NCBI RefSeq assembly: GCF_014805625.2
Contig: NW_023998455.1
Location: forward strand, 3,727,970 to 3,791,969
DNA length: 64,000 bases
Source of the DNA: Glossina fuscipes
Taxonomy: Eukaryota; Arthropoda; Insecta; Diptera; Glossinidae
Direction: 5' to 3'
Numbering within the stretch: the first letter of the stretch is position 1; each line of letters opens with the position of its first letter. The notes under the pieces were generated by a model. That model had not been told where the DNA came from and did no database searches. It saw only the letters and a program-made list of their open reading frames with translations. The position numbers and the translations under genes were made by a program. Shown here one piece after another: positions 22,961 through 33,829 of this stretch.

Positions 22961-23870
22961 CTATTAAATAGACATTTTTGTATATAATATTGAAATAGAA
23001 TTCATTTTATCTGCTCCACCTTTGGGAAGAGGAAAAGAGAGTCCCGTTTAAGCGATTCAAAAGAAATTGTTACGCATTTGAAAACAAAAAAAAAAAAAAC
23101 AGATAGAAAAATTGTCCAAAGCGAATGTAATCTACATTCGTACTCGTATTTATTTTACTGCGCGCGTAATCTCTTTGCAATAGGGCTGTAAAAAGTAAAT
23201 CTAAGAAAAAGAGTTAAAAGCAGGTAAAGAAGAAAATTTCAAAGACGCTTCGAAGATACTGCGAAAATGTAAATAACATGAATTAACAAAAACTTATTAA
23301 GATATAAGATTATATGCGATAATGGGGAACGAAAATTCGCCTTAAGCGGCTATTTTGCCTTTTTTTTTTTTTTTGTTTAAATGACTTAAAAATAACATAA
23401 AAATTTAATTATCCAGCCTACGCTGCGGTAAGTTATCTAATTACCATAGCCATACCAGTTTTAGGTGGCACATAAGCACATATACGAGCTTAAGGTTATT
23501 TATTAAACTGTAAATATTATCTGAACTAATGATTGCTAATGCATACAACATTTTTAACAACAAAAAAAAAAAGTTTTTTTTTTTCAAGTCATGATAAAGT
23601 TCAATGCTAGAAATAATCAATTGATTGAACGATTAAAGAAAACCAATAAAACCAATAATCCAAGCAAGCCTTATGAGGTTGTTGCTAAGATCATGAAAGG
23701 GCAAAATACATACATGACATGACTGGCATTTTTTTTTTCTTTTTCATTATTAATTTAAAATAAATCTTTTTTTTTTAAATACTTAGCTTTCAAATTATTT
23801 GATTGACTTTTAAACATAACCATAATGCAACATAGAAACTGAAAACGAATACAATGATATCAGATATCAA
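22960..23870. other. Intergenic, no gene seen
   Basis: AT-rich DNA with A- and T-runs; nothing recognised. Confidence 0.5.
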
Positions 23871-23879
23871 GGCTGTCAG

Positions 23880-24905
23880 ACTTAACGGCAGATCGACAGC
23901 CTTATTTCCATCGATTATGCTATCTATGCAAAGAAGAAGATCTCAAACAGATATAAGGAAAGAGGGACAACCTCATCTCAAACGATTCTGTTACTGATGC
24001 AAACAAGAATTTATCAAACATACGAAAGGACAGATGGACAGTCCTATCTCAAACGATTCTGCTACTTATGCAAGGAAAAAGGGGTCAAACATATATAAGG
24101 AGAGAGGGACAACCTCATCCCACTCCCCAAAAGGTATCAAACATATTTGAAGACCGGCGGACAGTCTTAACTCAAATGATTCTACTGTTTATGGAAAGAA
24201 GAAGACGTCAAACATATATAACGAGAGAGGGACAACCTCATCCTACTTCCCAAAAGGTATCAAACATTCTTGAAGACGGATGGACAGTCTTATCTCAAAT
24301 GATTCTACTGTTTATGGAAAGAAGAAGCCGCCAAACATATGTAAGGAGGTAGGGACAACCTCATCCCTTTCCCTAAAAGGTATCAAACATACTTGAAGAC
24401 CAACGGACAGTCTTATCTCAAATGATTCTGCTGTTTATGGAAAGAAGAAGACTTCAAATATATATAAGGAGAGAGGGACGGCCTCATCTCAATCGATTCT
24501 GTTACTTAAGCAATGAAGAAGATATCAAACGTACGTAAGGACAGACGGACAGTCCTATCTCAAACGATTCTTCTACTTATGCAAGGAAAAAGGTGTCAAA
24601 CATATATAAGGAGAGACGGACAACCTCATCCCACTCCCCAAAAGGTATCAAACATACTTGAAGACTGACGGAAAGTCTTATCTTAAATGATTCTGCGACT
24701 TATGTAAAGCACAAGACGTCAAACATATGTAAGGAGAGAGGGACGGCCTCATCTCAATCCATTCTGTTACTTATGCAAAGAAGAATTTATCAAATGTACG
24801 TAAGGACAGACGGACAGTCCTATCTTGATTGGGTCTGCTACTTAAGCAAAGAAAAAGATACCAAAGCACCCGAGATCAGACTGGCAGACTAATCTCAAAC
24901 AATTC
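23880..24905. repeat. ~1-kb tandem array, 123-bp unit with 142-bp variants
   Basis: The marker 'gggacaacctcatc' (sometimes gggacggcctcatc) recurs with its AACC/GGCC at about 23969, 24111, 24234, 24357, 24480, 24622 and 24745. Spacings are 142, 123, 123, 123, 142 and 123 bp. Each unit contains two related halves: 'tcaaacatatataaggagag' and 'tatcaaacatacttgaagac' plus 'cggacagtcttatctcaaatg'. A 94-codon frame across three units is a by-product of a period divisible by three. Confidence 0.9.
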
Positions 24906-24924
24906 TGCTAATTATGCTAATAAG

Positions 24925-25470
24925 GAGCAAGAATAGATGTATAAAACTTTTACGGTATTTTCGTTGCGTCTTTCCATGTTTTGCACGCGTCCATGGGTAA
25001 TGACCATAAAAAAATTTGGCAATAAAATGCTTTTGGCGATTACTTTTGCACTGATTTTAGGAAAATACATAAAAAGGTTAATGCTTAAAATTTGAAGAAG
25101 TACTTAATGTTTCATTTCCTTCAGATAATATTTGCTTTAAAGTTTTGCTTAAATCATGTTGTTTAGGTTTAATGATTCCGCTACAAATACATATAATGCG
25201 AAATATGAAGAAAAAAATCAATTGGTAATCACCGTAGATGGATGTTTTTATGTTTATTTAAAACTCAGAAAAATGGAACAGGCCTCCTGAACCGCATACA
25301 CGAATACCACTATTGATGTTGCCTTTCGACTTTTTGAAATCACGAATACATTGTCTATCTACTCGATTCTAATAGGTGCTTAGACGAGAGCTTCTCTCAT
25401 AATTTATAAACGTCTAAGAGTAATTTAAGTCGATCTAACTAAGCGTAGTCATTGCACTCTATAGCATTTG
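24925..25470. other. Intergenic, no gene seen
   Basis: No repeat or gene recognised. Confidence 0.5.
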
Positions 25471-25479
25471 TGGTACAGG

Positions 25480-25860
25480 ATTGTAGACGGAACAGGAACG
25501 AAGGCTCTTAAGAATGGTTCGGATCGGATCACTTTTTCGGCTACTGCCCATATAATGACCTTTCGAAGTAGGGAAATATTTAAAAGTTTTCGACAACGTA
25601 ACGCGGCGTCATAGCACTTCAGACATTCTAAATAAATATGAAAAATTTTGTTCGATTAGGGCAATTTTCCAAACTACTTCTGGTAGAGCTGTTTTCCACG
25701 AAAATCGAATCTTTTTATGATGAAAACTGGGTACAATTTTTAATATTTTGTAGTGAATTAACAAAAGAATTAATTGAGCCGAATTTGGACCGAATAGGTC
25801 CACTGCCGCATGTAAGGATGCTTACGTTTACATAGCATGTTACGCTTTTAGTAATATTTC
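25480..25860 (+). repeat. GTCY-family copy, 3' part
   Basis: Lacks a clear GTCY tract but shares with the 10127 and 61460 copies 'ggttcggatcggatcacttt' (25517), 'cccatataatgacctttcga', 'ttcgattagggcaattttcc' and 'gaatctttttatgatgaaaa'. Short overlapping frames here are artefacts. Confidence 0.6.
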
Positions 25861-25869
25861 CTATTTTAA

Positions 25870-28180
25870 AACAACGAATAAGAAGTTGCATTCGGTTCAA
25901 ATATTCAAGACCTCAAGTCCTGCTTTATTAATTGAACGTTTCTGAGTTTCGCGAGAAAAGCGTTGCAGATATCTCGGAAATTCTTCAGTCACCGTACGGT
26001 TTAAAAGCTATGATTTTTTTTTTTTTTTGCCAAACGTGTGATCATATGAGCCTTTGAGATGCTATTGCAACAACGTGCAAGCCGACGACTGATGGACCTA
26101 AACAAATCAACTCGGAATCCGATTTTAACTTACGAGAGCAAATGAACAATTGATTCGATGAATGGACTAACAACAAAGGAGAGCGAATAACTAAACACAA
26201 ATTCGATGTAAGCTAAAGTTTGTTTTTTTGTTGCCAAAAAAAAAGGAAGTTAAATAATTTCTTAGAACTGCAGACCCAACAATCTAAGTCTAAGTTAATT
26301 TGACCTTATCTTCAATTAAAAGAATTTTAGTATATGGCTTTTATGTACATATTTTTTTTTTTTTTCTTTTAAATTAAAAAAAAAAAATTTTTTTTTGTTT
26401 TTATTTAAAATTTTTCATATTACGTGAGCAAAGTAACACATAATTCATGGAAATTGTTTAAGCGCTGCGAGTTTTTTTCTTTTAATTTCCCTCTTCTTTC
26501 ACAGCTTCTTGGTTGAATTACATTTTTTTTTTTTTTCTTAAAGTATTGTTTAAGACAATAAATGCCTGATATATATATATATATATATATGTATAGAAAA
26601 TTCCATGAGAGCTTAAAGGTCAACGTTTGGGTTAACAATTCAAAGTGTTGGGTTTATAATTTATCAGCGGCATAGCGAACAATATAGCGAATGAAAATTG
26701 AGACTTCTGTTTATGCAGGAAAATGCAGCAATGCACCCTTAGATACCAAGTGTTAAATTATAAACAATAATAGGAAAAAAAAAATAGAAACCATTCCGTT
26801 TGATGTATGATTTGATTTCAACACTTCTTTTTTCGTTTTTGTTTTATTTAGTTGCTTTCGATCTTCGCTTTTCGGCTAAGCAGATAAACAGCCAGCCAGC
26901 CAGCCAGCCAACCAGCCAGTCAATGAGCCATCCAGTCAGTCGGCGAGCGGCAAAATATTCGGTATTGTACCCTTAATTTGTTCATGTTATCTAAACGATA
27001 ATTGTTACATGATCTCACCAAACAAAAGCGGTTAAGTTTTGCATAATCTTAACTGCCGCCAACACATGCCCCCCAGCATCGATAGCACTTTAAAACCATA
27101 TTTACTTTATAACTTGAACATTTTATGTATACATCAGTATTCGTTACCATAATGACCGGTTGACATTATTATGAGCGGCTCAGATTTCTGTCGTAAACTA
27201 CTCATTTAAAAAGCTTTAAATCGCAATTGCAAAAAGGCTAAACAAAGGCAATTAAGTTAAAGGCTAATGTAAAAAACAAACAATATGAACAACAAAAGCT
27301 TTCTTCTACAACATATTCCTGTCTCTGAATTACAATGAATTTCCTGAAAATGAAAACCTACCTCACCACTCACTCCAGGCGCCCAATTATGAATGTTATG
27401 AATACTTTCGCAACTTGTCAGCATTGACCGCACTACCATCCATACCTTACATCGCTCAGTCTCAGTAGGATAAATGTTTTAGGTAATTGTTTTAGCAGCC
27501 AAATCAAATCGAAAAGGAAAGAAAGAAGAAAAACTGAACAATTTGTGTTAAATTATATTTCATCGGTTTGTCGGCGCGTTCCTTATAAATATGCGGATAT
27601 CTTAACGCAACTCTTAACACTTGGTTATGGATAAAGCAATCTGTTCAATGCAATCCTTAATGCAAGAAATATGCATACTCTATATATATAGTGTATAGTG
27701 TAATAGATCGCCATCGAATGAAATGTTAATGTCTTGTAATTGCATATTTGTCTGATGAAATTACCATTCATGAGGAGTTAATTTACATCACTTAAGTTGT
27801 AGTAATCGAAAGAAATGTGTTTTATAAAAAATGAAAGCAAAACATTGGTTAACAAAAATAACCGTAATTGGAAACCATAAATGAATAAATTAATGAATGG
27901 CATGACGATCCATTTGCCTGGTTTAATCAACAATAGCAAACAACCGAGAAGTATAACAACATTTTTCTATTCAAGTTTGATTTACATATAAAGCCAGTGG
28001 TAGGTATCGGGTAGGCAAAGGATTTCAAATTAATTATAATAATAAAGTTTTCGCATTAGATATTTGCTATAAAGCAAATCAAGACTTTTTGACGGCGCCA
28101 GCTGACTATTAAACACTATTAAACACTATTAAGTTCCTTCGTTTAATTCACTTTTTCATGTAATGACTTTCGAAATCAAG
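25870..28180. other. Intergenic with (CAGC)n
   Basis: Contains (AGCC)n at about 26890-26916, a (TA)n at 26573-26590, (TTA)-type runs and a threefold ttaaacacta repeat at about 28109-28133. No gene recognised. Confidence 0.55.
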
Positions 28181-28189
28181 GAAATCGCG

Positions 28190-28430
28190 CTTGGGTCAAC
28201 ACGCATACGCATGCCGCCAAATTGTGATCTTGAGGACAAGAAGACAAGAGGGACCGTAGAATAAATGGACCGACGGACAGACAAAAGCAAATAGATTAAG
28301 AAAGAAAATGATGATGTTCCGAGTCTTGCCCACATCTGCACAACACAAACTTGACATGCCATCGTACCGCAAGTGGCGTAAGGTATAAGCACAATTTTTT
28401 TAATCGTACGACTATAATCGAGGTACACCC
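28190..28430 (-). repeat. GTCY dispersed repeat copy
   Basis: Reverse copy: 'tggaccgacggacagacaaa' at 28266, a decayed core 'agattaagaaagaaaatgatg', and 'cgcaagtggcgtaaggtata' at about 28368, matching the 'caagtgatgtagggtataa' ends of other copies. Confidence 0.55.
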
Positions 28431-29380
28431 CAGAAACATTTAATTTAAAATATTAAAAAAACAATTGTTGATTATTGTCCTCATTTTCATCAGTTAAGGT
28501 TATGGTAATGGTAAGATGTTTTACATGAAATACTTACATGTAAATATACATATATATGCATGAAATATTAAGAAAGATGTCATTTCTAGCCACCGATTCT
28601 CTCAAACTTTAAAAGATTAATAAAATTTTGCGATTTTTTAACACTATCAGCTTGAAGAAGCTCTAACGAAGCTGTTTCGCATATATTAAAGCAATTTCAC
28701 AGGGTGGTAATAAACAAAAGAAGAAGAAGAAGAAGAAACATTTGACAAATGATGGCAATATTTTATAAGACACATATGAAGACGTTTAAAGGTGTTTAGG
28801 TTAGGTTTAAGCAATTATTTAAACTATTTTATTATAATTAAGACATCACAACATAATTTCATGCTGCTGCTGCTGCTGTTAAATACTTCAAGGTTGATTT
28901 AATTATTTTAATTATATTTCCTAACTATCTAATCTCTCAGAGTAAAATTGGATGAGAATATCTTTGCTGGTGAGATATATTTTTTTTTTCCCAGATATTT
29001 TGTCTTTGAATTTTTTTTTTTTTTTTTTTGATGAGGAACGATTTGATTAAATTGAAAGCAAATTTATACCACTTATATCTGGCATTATCTTTTTTTTTTA
29101 AATCGAAAAAGAACAAAAAAAAAAATTCTTTCTTCTTAATTCTCACATTTTTCACGTCTGTATTTTATTTTATTTTCTTTTCTTTTAAAAATTACGTAAT
29201 GACTATTAAAAATGGGCAGAATAAATTAATCAATGTTTTTAGAACAAATGATTTAATTAAAAAAAACTTTCTTTTTTGTATTGCATTTGTTGTTCGTTAA
29301 GTAAGCGCAGACAAAACTAAATGGCAAGGTGATCCAATAAACTTGTTCGAAATTCAAACTGAATTCAAAGAAAGAATTTG
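28431..29380. other. AT-rich intergenic, no gene seen
   Basis: Contains (AAG)n at about 28716-28738, (CTG)5 at about 28863-28877 and many T-runs. No gene recognised. Confidence 0.55.
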
Positions 29381-29385
29381 GAAGA

Positions 29386-29910
29386 ATGCAAATTATACAT
29401 AGGCTACATAAATACCTAATGTTGTTATTCTTTTTTGTATATACACATATTATTATATACCATAGCTCCACTCCATCGCATCAAGAATCATCCCCGATAC
29501 AATTAAATAGAATGGAGAGTATCGATAAAGGAAATGCAAAAAGTCCGCAACAATCTCTTTGTTTGAATTTTGAGCAAAATATTGGACCATCATTATGTCG
29601 TCTACCTGTCTTTAGTAAGAGTAAGTCGCAATTATTCTTTTTGTTAAGCTTATGCTCACATATGTTATTCTCTCAACAGATTAAGATCGAATGGGTCCAG
29701 CACGTCTTTGAGTACAGTCTTAGTCACTGTCTGGATACAGTGACTATTCGGAGTTTCAACTTATTAATGCTTCGTATCCGGAATACATCCATCGATGTGT
29801 CTTTTTTTCTTTTCTTTAATCCATCCATCGTTGATCTTTTAGTCGTAGTTTCTTTTTCACTTAGAAAGCTGAAATTGGGGAAGCACTCTCTTATTCGTGC
29901 TCGCAAATAG
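29386..29910 (+). CDS. 174-codon open frame, doubtful
   Basis: Apart from the three accepted genes this is the longest ATG-initiated frame. It starts with a hydrophobic stretch (residues about 10-26) that could act as a signal anchor, and contains a more ordinary-looking segment from MESIDKGNAK (residue 43) to about residue 78. A donor-like AGTAAGTC near 29620 and an acceptor-like tctctcaacag near 29680 would make a 50-60-nt intron, but splicing gives an immediate stop. The second half is Leu/Phe/Ser-rich as expected from AT-rich non-coding DNA. No family recognised. Confidence 0.15.
   Translation: MQIIHRLHKYLMLLFFFVYTHIIIYHSSTPSHQESSPIQLNRMESIDKGNAKSPQQSLCLNFEQNIGPSLCRLPVFSKSKSQLFFLLSLCSHMLFSQQIKIEWVQHVFEYSLSHCLDTVTIRSFNLLMLRIRNTSIDVSFFLFFNPSIVDLLVVVSFSLRKLKLGKHSLIRARK
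29721..29746. repeat. Perfect 10-bp palindrome, 6-nt loop
   Basis: 'tagtcactgt' at 29721-29730 is exactly complementary to 'acagtgacta' at 29737-29746. Confidence 0.9.
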
Positions 29911-30139
29911 AAAAAGTCGACTACGCCCACACAAATTTTCATTATTTTAAGTTTCTTTTTTGTTTATTACGGGCATAAGGGAAACAAAGCGGAAGGTTGA
30001 AAACTGTTCCATACCTTTTTACACATGAATAAATTGCTTAGAGGAACAAAGAAGCTTTCATTCGTCCTTTGACCGACTTGCAATGTTTTTGCCAATTGAA
30101 GTTGATGTCCTCGTTTTTAGGACTGGGAGATAATTTGGA

Positions 30140-30260
30140 AAGCAAGTCGATACAAACAAACGGTCAGGCGGGTGAATTCAGAATTTGATACTGATCCATA
30201 ATACATACATTTTGTAGGGTCTGTCATGCAATCATGATACAATGAGTATACCCACCCCAC
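30140..30260 (-). repeat. GTCY-family core fragment
   Basis: Reverse-oriented 'aaacggtcaggcgggtgaat' followed by the core 'tcagaatttgatactgatcc' and 'ttttgtagggtctgtcatgc', as at 48540-48600 (gaaatttgatgctgatcaag, gtttgtgggatctctgatgc). Confidence 0.6.
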
Positions 30261-30441
30261 TCCCATCAATCTACTTCCCACAGCGTGCGTCAAGGCACGC
30301 CATTAAAGGCCCCACATCACTCTACAGTTATTCATATAAGAACTTTTCAATATACGGCATTATTTGGGCCAAACCGAATCATTTTCAATATCATTTGTCC
30401 TTGGTCTAAAATACTTGAACGTACCTCATATCCTTAAAATA

Positions 30442-31054
30442 TTAGTTTGGGGAAAAAGAGATCACATGCGATAACCATGTGCGAAAACGATCGTGGTCAA
30501 AGAGCGGTGAAGCACCTCAAACGGCCAGGAAGGTTTTGCTATGCATTTGGTGGGACTGGAAGGGGATTATTTATTATGAGTTGCTTCCATATGGCCAAAC
30601 GCTAAATTCTGATCTCTAATCTCAACAACTGGACCGTTTGAAGATCGCGATTGGCCAACAGGAGTGGTGTCGTGTTCCACCAGGACAACGCTAGGCCACA
30701 CACATCTACAGTGACTCGCCAGAAAGGTCGGGAGCTTGGTTGGGAAGTTTTAATGCATCCGCCATACAGTCCGGACTTGGCACCAAGCGATTATCATCTT
30801 TTTCTTGCATTGCAAAATTTCTTTAATGATAAAAAATTGGAACCTAGGGAGGATTGTGAAAATCGACTACTAGAGTTTTTTGCAAATAGAGACCAGGACT
30901 TCTATGAGAGAGGCATTTTAAAGTTACCTTTAAAATGGCAACAAATCATACAACAAAACGGTGCATATTTGACCCAAATCGGACAATCCGAAGAATGTTA
31001 AATAAAGTCCTGAAGTTCATATAAAAATAATGGATTTCATTTTCCCCAAACTAA
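30442..31054 (+). mobile_element. Internally deleted mariner element (613 bp) with intact TIRs
   Basis: The ends are inverted repeats: 'ttagtttggggaaaaagaga' at 30442 and the complement of 'tttcattttccccaaactaa' ending at 31054. The first 15 bp are identical, 20 of about 22 overall, and each end is flanked by a TA, the mariner target duplication. Full-length mariners are about 1.3 kb, so roughly half is missing, chiefly the DNA-binding N-terminus. It cannot be autonomous but keeps what transposase needs to recognise. Confidence 0.92.
30488..31001 (+). pseudogene. Mariner transposase catalytic remnant (DD34D), broken
   Basis: The first part reads RSWSKSGEAPQTARKVLLC then IWWDWKG, with the first catalytic Asp at 30554-30556. 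A TAA stop sits at 30617-30619, where family members usually have Tyr, and a short deletion and +1 shift follow around 30640. The second part (30651-31001) is a clean 116-residue frame with HQDNARPHTS (second Asp at 30684-30686) and YSPDLAPSDYHLF (third Asp at 30789-30791). Exactly 34 residues lie between the second and third Asp, which defines the mariner DD34D signature. The helix-turn-helix domain is gone. Confidence 0.92.
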
Positions 31055-31274
31055 TATATCAAAAACTTACTGATTTCAGCTATAACATATCAGGTATCAG
31101 GGACGGAAAAATGGAAATACAAGCTTAAATCAATTCAGAAAGTGATTCTGATTCTGATCGATATAATAAAAGAAGATAGATCCATCTCTGGTTCTTCCGG
31201 GTGTTGCTTACGTCCGGACAAACTTAATATAACCTTGTATTATAGGTAGTGTAGATTATAATAAATATTTATAT

Positions 31275-32190
31275 GTTAATGTCCTTTATTTAAAAATATT
31301 ACGTTTATTAATAATTTATAGTTATAATGGTAATATAAATAAAAAATAATTCTTAATAATTTACAAATAAGTAAATAATTATTAACACAGAACATAATAC
31401 AATATACAATATAATATATTAAAAATAAATAAAGATAAACGCATAGCCTCGCTTTAACAATTATGATAGATAATTATTAATACATACAAAATATATATTT
31501 TACAAAGGGTAAGTAATCTCCTACGTCATGATGTAATCGAAAAGAGAAAATTTCGAAACTAATGGAAGCATTATGCTGAGGCATTCTTTCGCAAAACTGA
31601 CGAAAGACTAGAAGTTCTTGAAAAATATCAAATCATTCGAGAAGACCAAGTGCTACGTATTAATATTAAGCCTTCAAAGTAACCTCATCAGTACGGACTG
31701 ATTAGTAAACGTGAGAGATTTTAATTTACCATAGTCGGAAAATGTACACATTTATGCCTAGAATAGGTAAGTAAAAGATGAGTCTGAAAAATTTCACATG
31801 TTACGCGTACTAATCGAAAGTTTATCAGGATGTGATGAAAACGATTAAGTCATAGAATCTTTTATTCAAGAAGAAAGTTCTCCCTTACGCAATTATAGCT
31901 TAATGAGTGAGAATGAAACGATATGAAAATAAATAATTTTCAGACTTTAGACTATGTATGTATGTGGCGTGTGTGAGAGTACGCGTAAGCGTGCATTCAA
32001 GAGTTGAGTAAGGCAGTCAGGAAATGCTTGATGAAAGCTCGATGAATTGTAGCAAAGAACTAATTACTTGTTGTTCTTCATTAATTGGATACATACATGT
32101 ATATATATATATATATGTGGGCCATTGGATAAGTACTTGAAAGATATGAGAGTAAAGTACAATTAAAATGGGTTTCTTTTAAAAACTGGA
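31275..32190. other. Very AT-rich intergenic, no gene seen
   Basis: The region 31250-31500 is above 80% A+T by eye. A weak echo of the 19820 copy ('agaagttcttg...caaatcattcgagaaga') occurs near 31610. Nothing else recognised. Confidence 0.5.
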
Positions 32191-32193
32191 CAC

Positions 32194-32281
32194 CCTCTCT
32201 CTCTCTCTCTCTCTATCTATCTCTATCTTTCTCTGTCTGTCTTCGTCTCTCTCTCTCTCTCTCTCCGTCTCTCTATATATC
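32194..32281. repeat. (CT)n/(CTAT)n microsatellite
   Basis: About 88 bp of CT and CTAT units lying just downstream of the 3' end of the torsin-like gene (minus strand). Confidence 0.95.
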
Positions 32282-32319
32282 GAGATAATAAAAGCATTAT
32301 ATAAATTACATGAAATGAA

Positions 32320-33336
32320 TTATTTATTTTTTATCGTGCCGTATAATAAGACTTTAGAATTTATATCCTTACAACCGGTGCGAGTAACATCGACCGTTCC
32401 AATAATGTCGTCGATATCGTTTGGCGTCAAGGTGATCTTCTCGCAATTCATTTCCCGATAAATGCAATCACGAATTTTAGATTTCGAAAATGATTTGAAA
32501 TTAATGACATGAGCGACTGGCAACGATTTCGTAAGGAATTCTTGTTGCTCCTTTAAAAGATATTCATCTCCCATCCAATTTAGACTAAAGACATAAAAGA
32601 TGATAATCCGTTTTTTGCCATTGACAATTTCGGCTATTAAATTATTAACCAAATACACTAAACCGTGGTCGCTTGGTTGTAAATTTTCAATGATTAACAA
32701 ATTGCAGCCACATTCCGATAAACGTTCGATTAGTACGCGTAACATATGAAATTTTTCTGACTCATCTTTCACTTGCGTATTCCAGGCATAAATGTGTACG
32801 TTTTCAGGCCATGGGAAATTAGCGATTAAATGACTTAAGATTAAACTTTTGCCAACACCTGTCGGTCCGACGAACGCTATAGCGTTAAAGTCGTTTTCCG
32901 TGCTTAAAGCAATCTCAAGTTGATGCAAAGCCTTGCCTTGATGGAGAATATTTTGTTTTCGTATATTTTTCAATATTTTACGCGAATCGAGCAATGCACG
33001 CGAATCACAATAATCCGGTTTATTCGCAACAAAATCAGTATATTGTTTACGATAATTGGTAAACAGGCCTTCCATCAATTCTAAAGCACTTTCACCGTTC
33101 GCTGAGATACATTGATAGTAACCCACAAGTACACCTAAGAGTGTTGCGCTTATCATTGTACCAATTAAAAAACATTTAAATTTCGTAACTGATTTGAAAT
33201 CAAGAGATCTCAGGCTTTCTTTTTCGAAATTCTTTGATTCTTCATTATAGGAATCCATAATTGCATTGAAAATTTCATCTTCGTCGATATCCATTTCTAT
33301 TGATCTTGTCTTTGATACACTATTATTAATTTGCAA
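32320..33336 (-). CDS. Membrane-anchored torsin-like AAA+ protein, Walker B degenerate
   Basis: A 338-residue intronless frame. It has an acidic N-terminal tail (1-50), a single membrane segment at about 54-75 (FLIGTMISATLLGVLVG), then a torsin-type AAA+ domain that should lie in the ER or nuclear-envelope lumen (type II topology). Walker A is GPTGVGKS (157-164). The torsin-specific sensor-2 motif is GCK (321-323) within TRTGCKDINSKV. The Walker B site reads LLIIEN (213-218) where active torsins have hydrophobics followed by DE, so ATP hydrolysis is probably lost or weak. The domain start, Cys110 followed by DSRALLDS, matches the conserved start of torsins. Torsins act with LAP1/LULL1 partners at the nuclear envelope; which partner this protein has is unknown. 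AATAAA at 32323-32328 overlaps the stop codon. The first ATG is chosen; Met15 is an alternative. Confidence 0.85.
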   Translation of the reverse strand: MQINNSVSKTRSIEMDIDEDEIFNAIMDSYNEESKNFEKESLRSLDFKSVTKFKCFLIGTMISATLLGVLVGYYQCISANGESALELMEGLFTNYRKQYTDFVANKPDYCDSRALLDSRKILKNIRKQNILHQGKALHQLEIALSTENDFNAIAFVGPTGVGKSLILSHLIANFPWPENVHIYAWNTQVKDESEKFHMLRVLIERLSECGCNLLIIENLQPSDHGLVYLVNNLIAEIVNGKKRIIIFYVFSLNWMGDEYLLKEQQEFLTKSLPVAHVINFKSFSKSKIRDCIYREMNCEKITLTPNDIDDIIGTVDVTRTGCKDINSKVLLYGTIKNK

Positions 33337-33503
33337 ATAAAAAAAATTTTTTTTTTTTTTTCACTTTTTTAATTTATTTGATTATTTGATTACACAAAAT
33401 TTCCCAAAAATATGAAAATAATTTGAAAACTAATTCAAAGAGAAAAAGAGAAAAAATTTTAATTGAAAAATCAGTGTTGCCATGACTACGAATACTGACT
33501 ACG

Positions 33504-33660
33504 GTGTATAGGAGAAGAATTTCATATTTCCATCTCGCATGTTACATATATCTTTCTCATTTTCTTCCCCCCGATAACTATTTACTAAAAATTTTTGTTC
33601 TTGTCTTTTACGACAAGTTGACGGAAGGGGTTGCTTCGGTTTTCTTCGCAATTCTTTTGG
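33504..33660. other. Divergent upstream region of the torsin-like gene
   Basis: Between the gene start (33336) and the GA tract lie T/A-runs (33346-33361) and ordinary AT-rich sequence. A 164-codon plus-strand frame (33504-33998) is an artefact of crossing the (GA)n tract. Confidence 0.5.
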
Positions 33661-33662
33661 AC

Positions 33663-33716
33663 GAGAGAGAGAGCGGAAGAGAGGGGGGGAGGGGAAGAGA
33701 GAGAGAGGGAGAGAGA

Positions 33717-33779
<63 letters not shown>
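33663..33779. repeat. (GA)n microsatellite
   Basis: About 117 bp of GA/GGGA on the plus strand. It yields Ser-Leu or Arg-Glu low-complexity frames on the two strands. Confidence 0.97.
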
Positions 33780-33783
<4 letters not shown>

Positions 33784-33829
33784 TAAATTTAAAGAATATA
33801 GTCTCGTATACCCTACACCACATATGGTA

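Larger units (their letters stand above)
30310..31270 (-). repeat. GTCY-family copy interrupted by mariner
   Basis: Left of the mariner lies 'ccgaatcattttcaatatca' and 'tgtccttggtctaaa', the reverse of the 'ttggccaaggacgaa...gaaaatgattcgg' segment seen in forward copies. Right of it lie 'ggtatcagggacgg' and the core 'tcaattcagaaagtgattct' plus 'tccgggtgttgcttacg'. The two flanks read as one reverse-oriented element split by the insertion. Confidence 0.5.

Noticed and set aside
24068..24352. 94-codon frame with repeated peptide
   Set aside because: By-product of the 123-bp tandem unit (41 codons); the other units contain stops.
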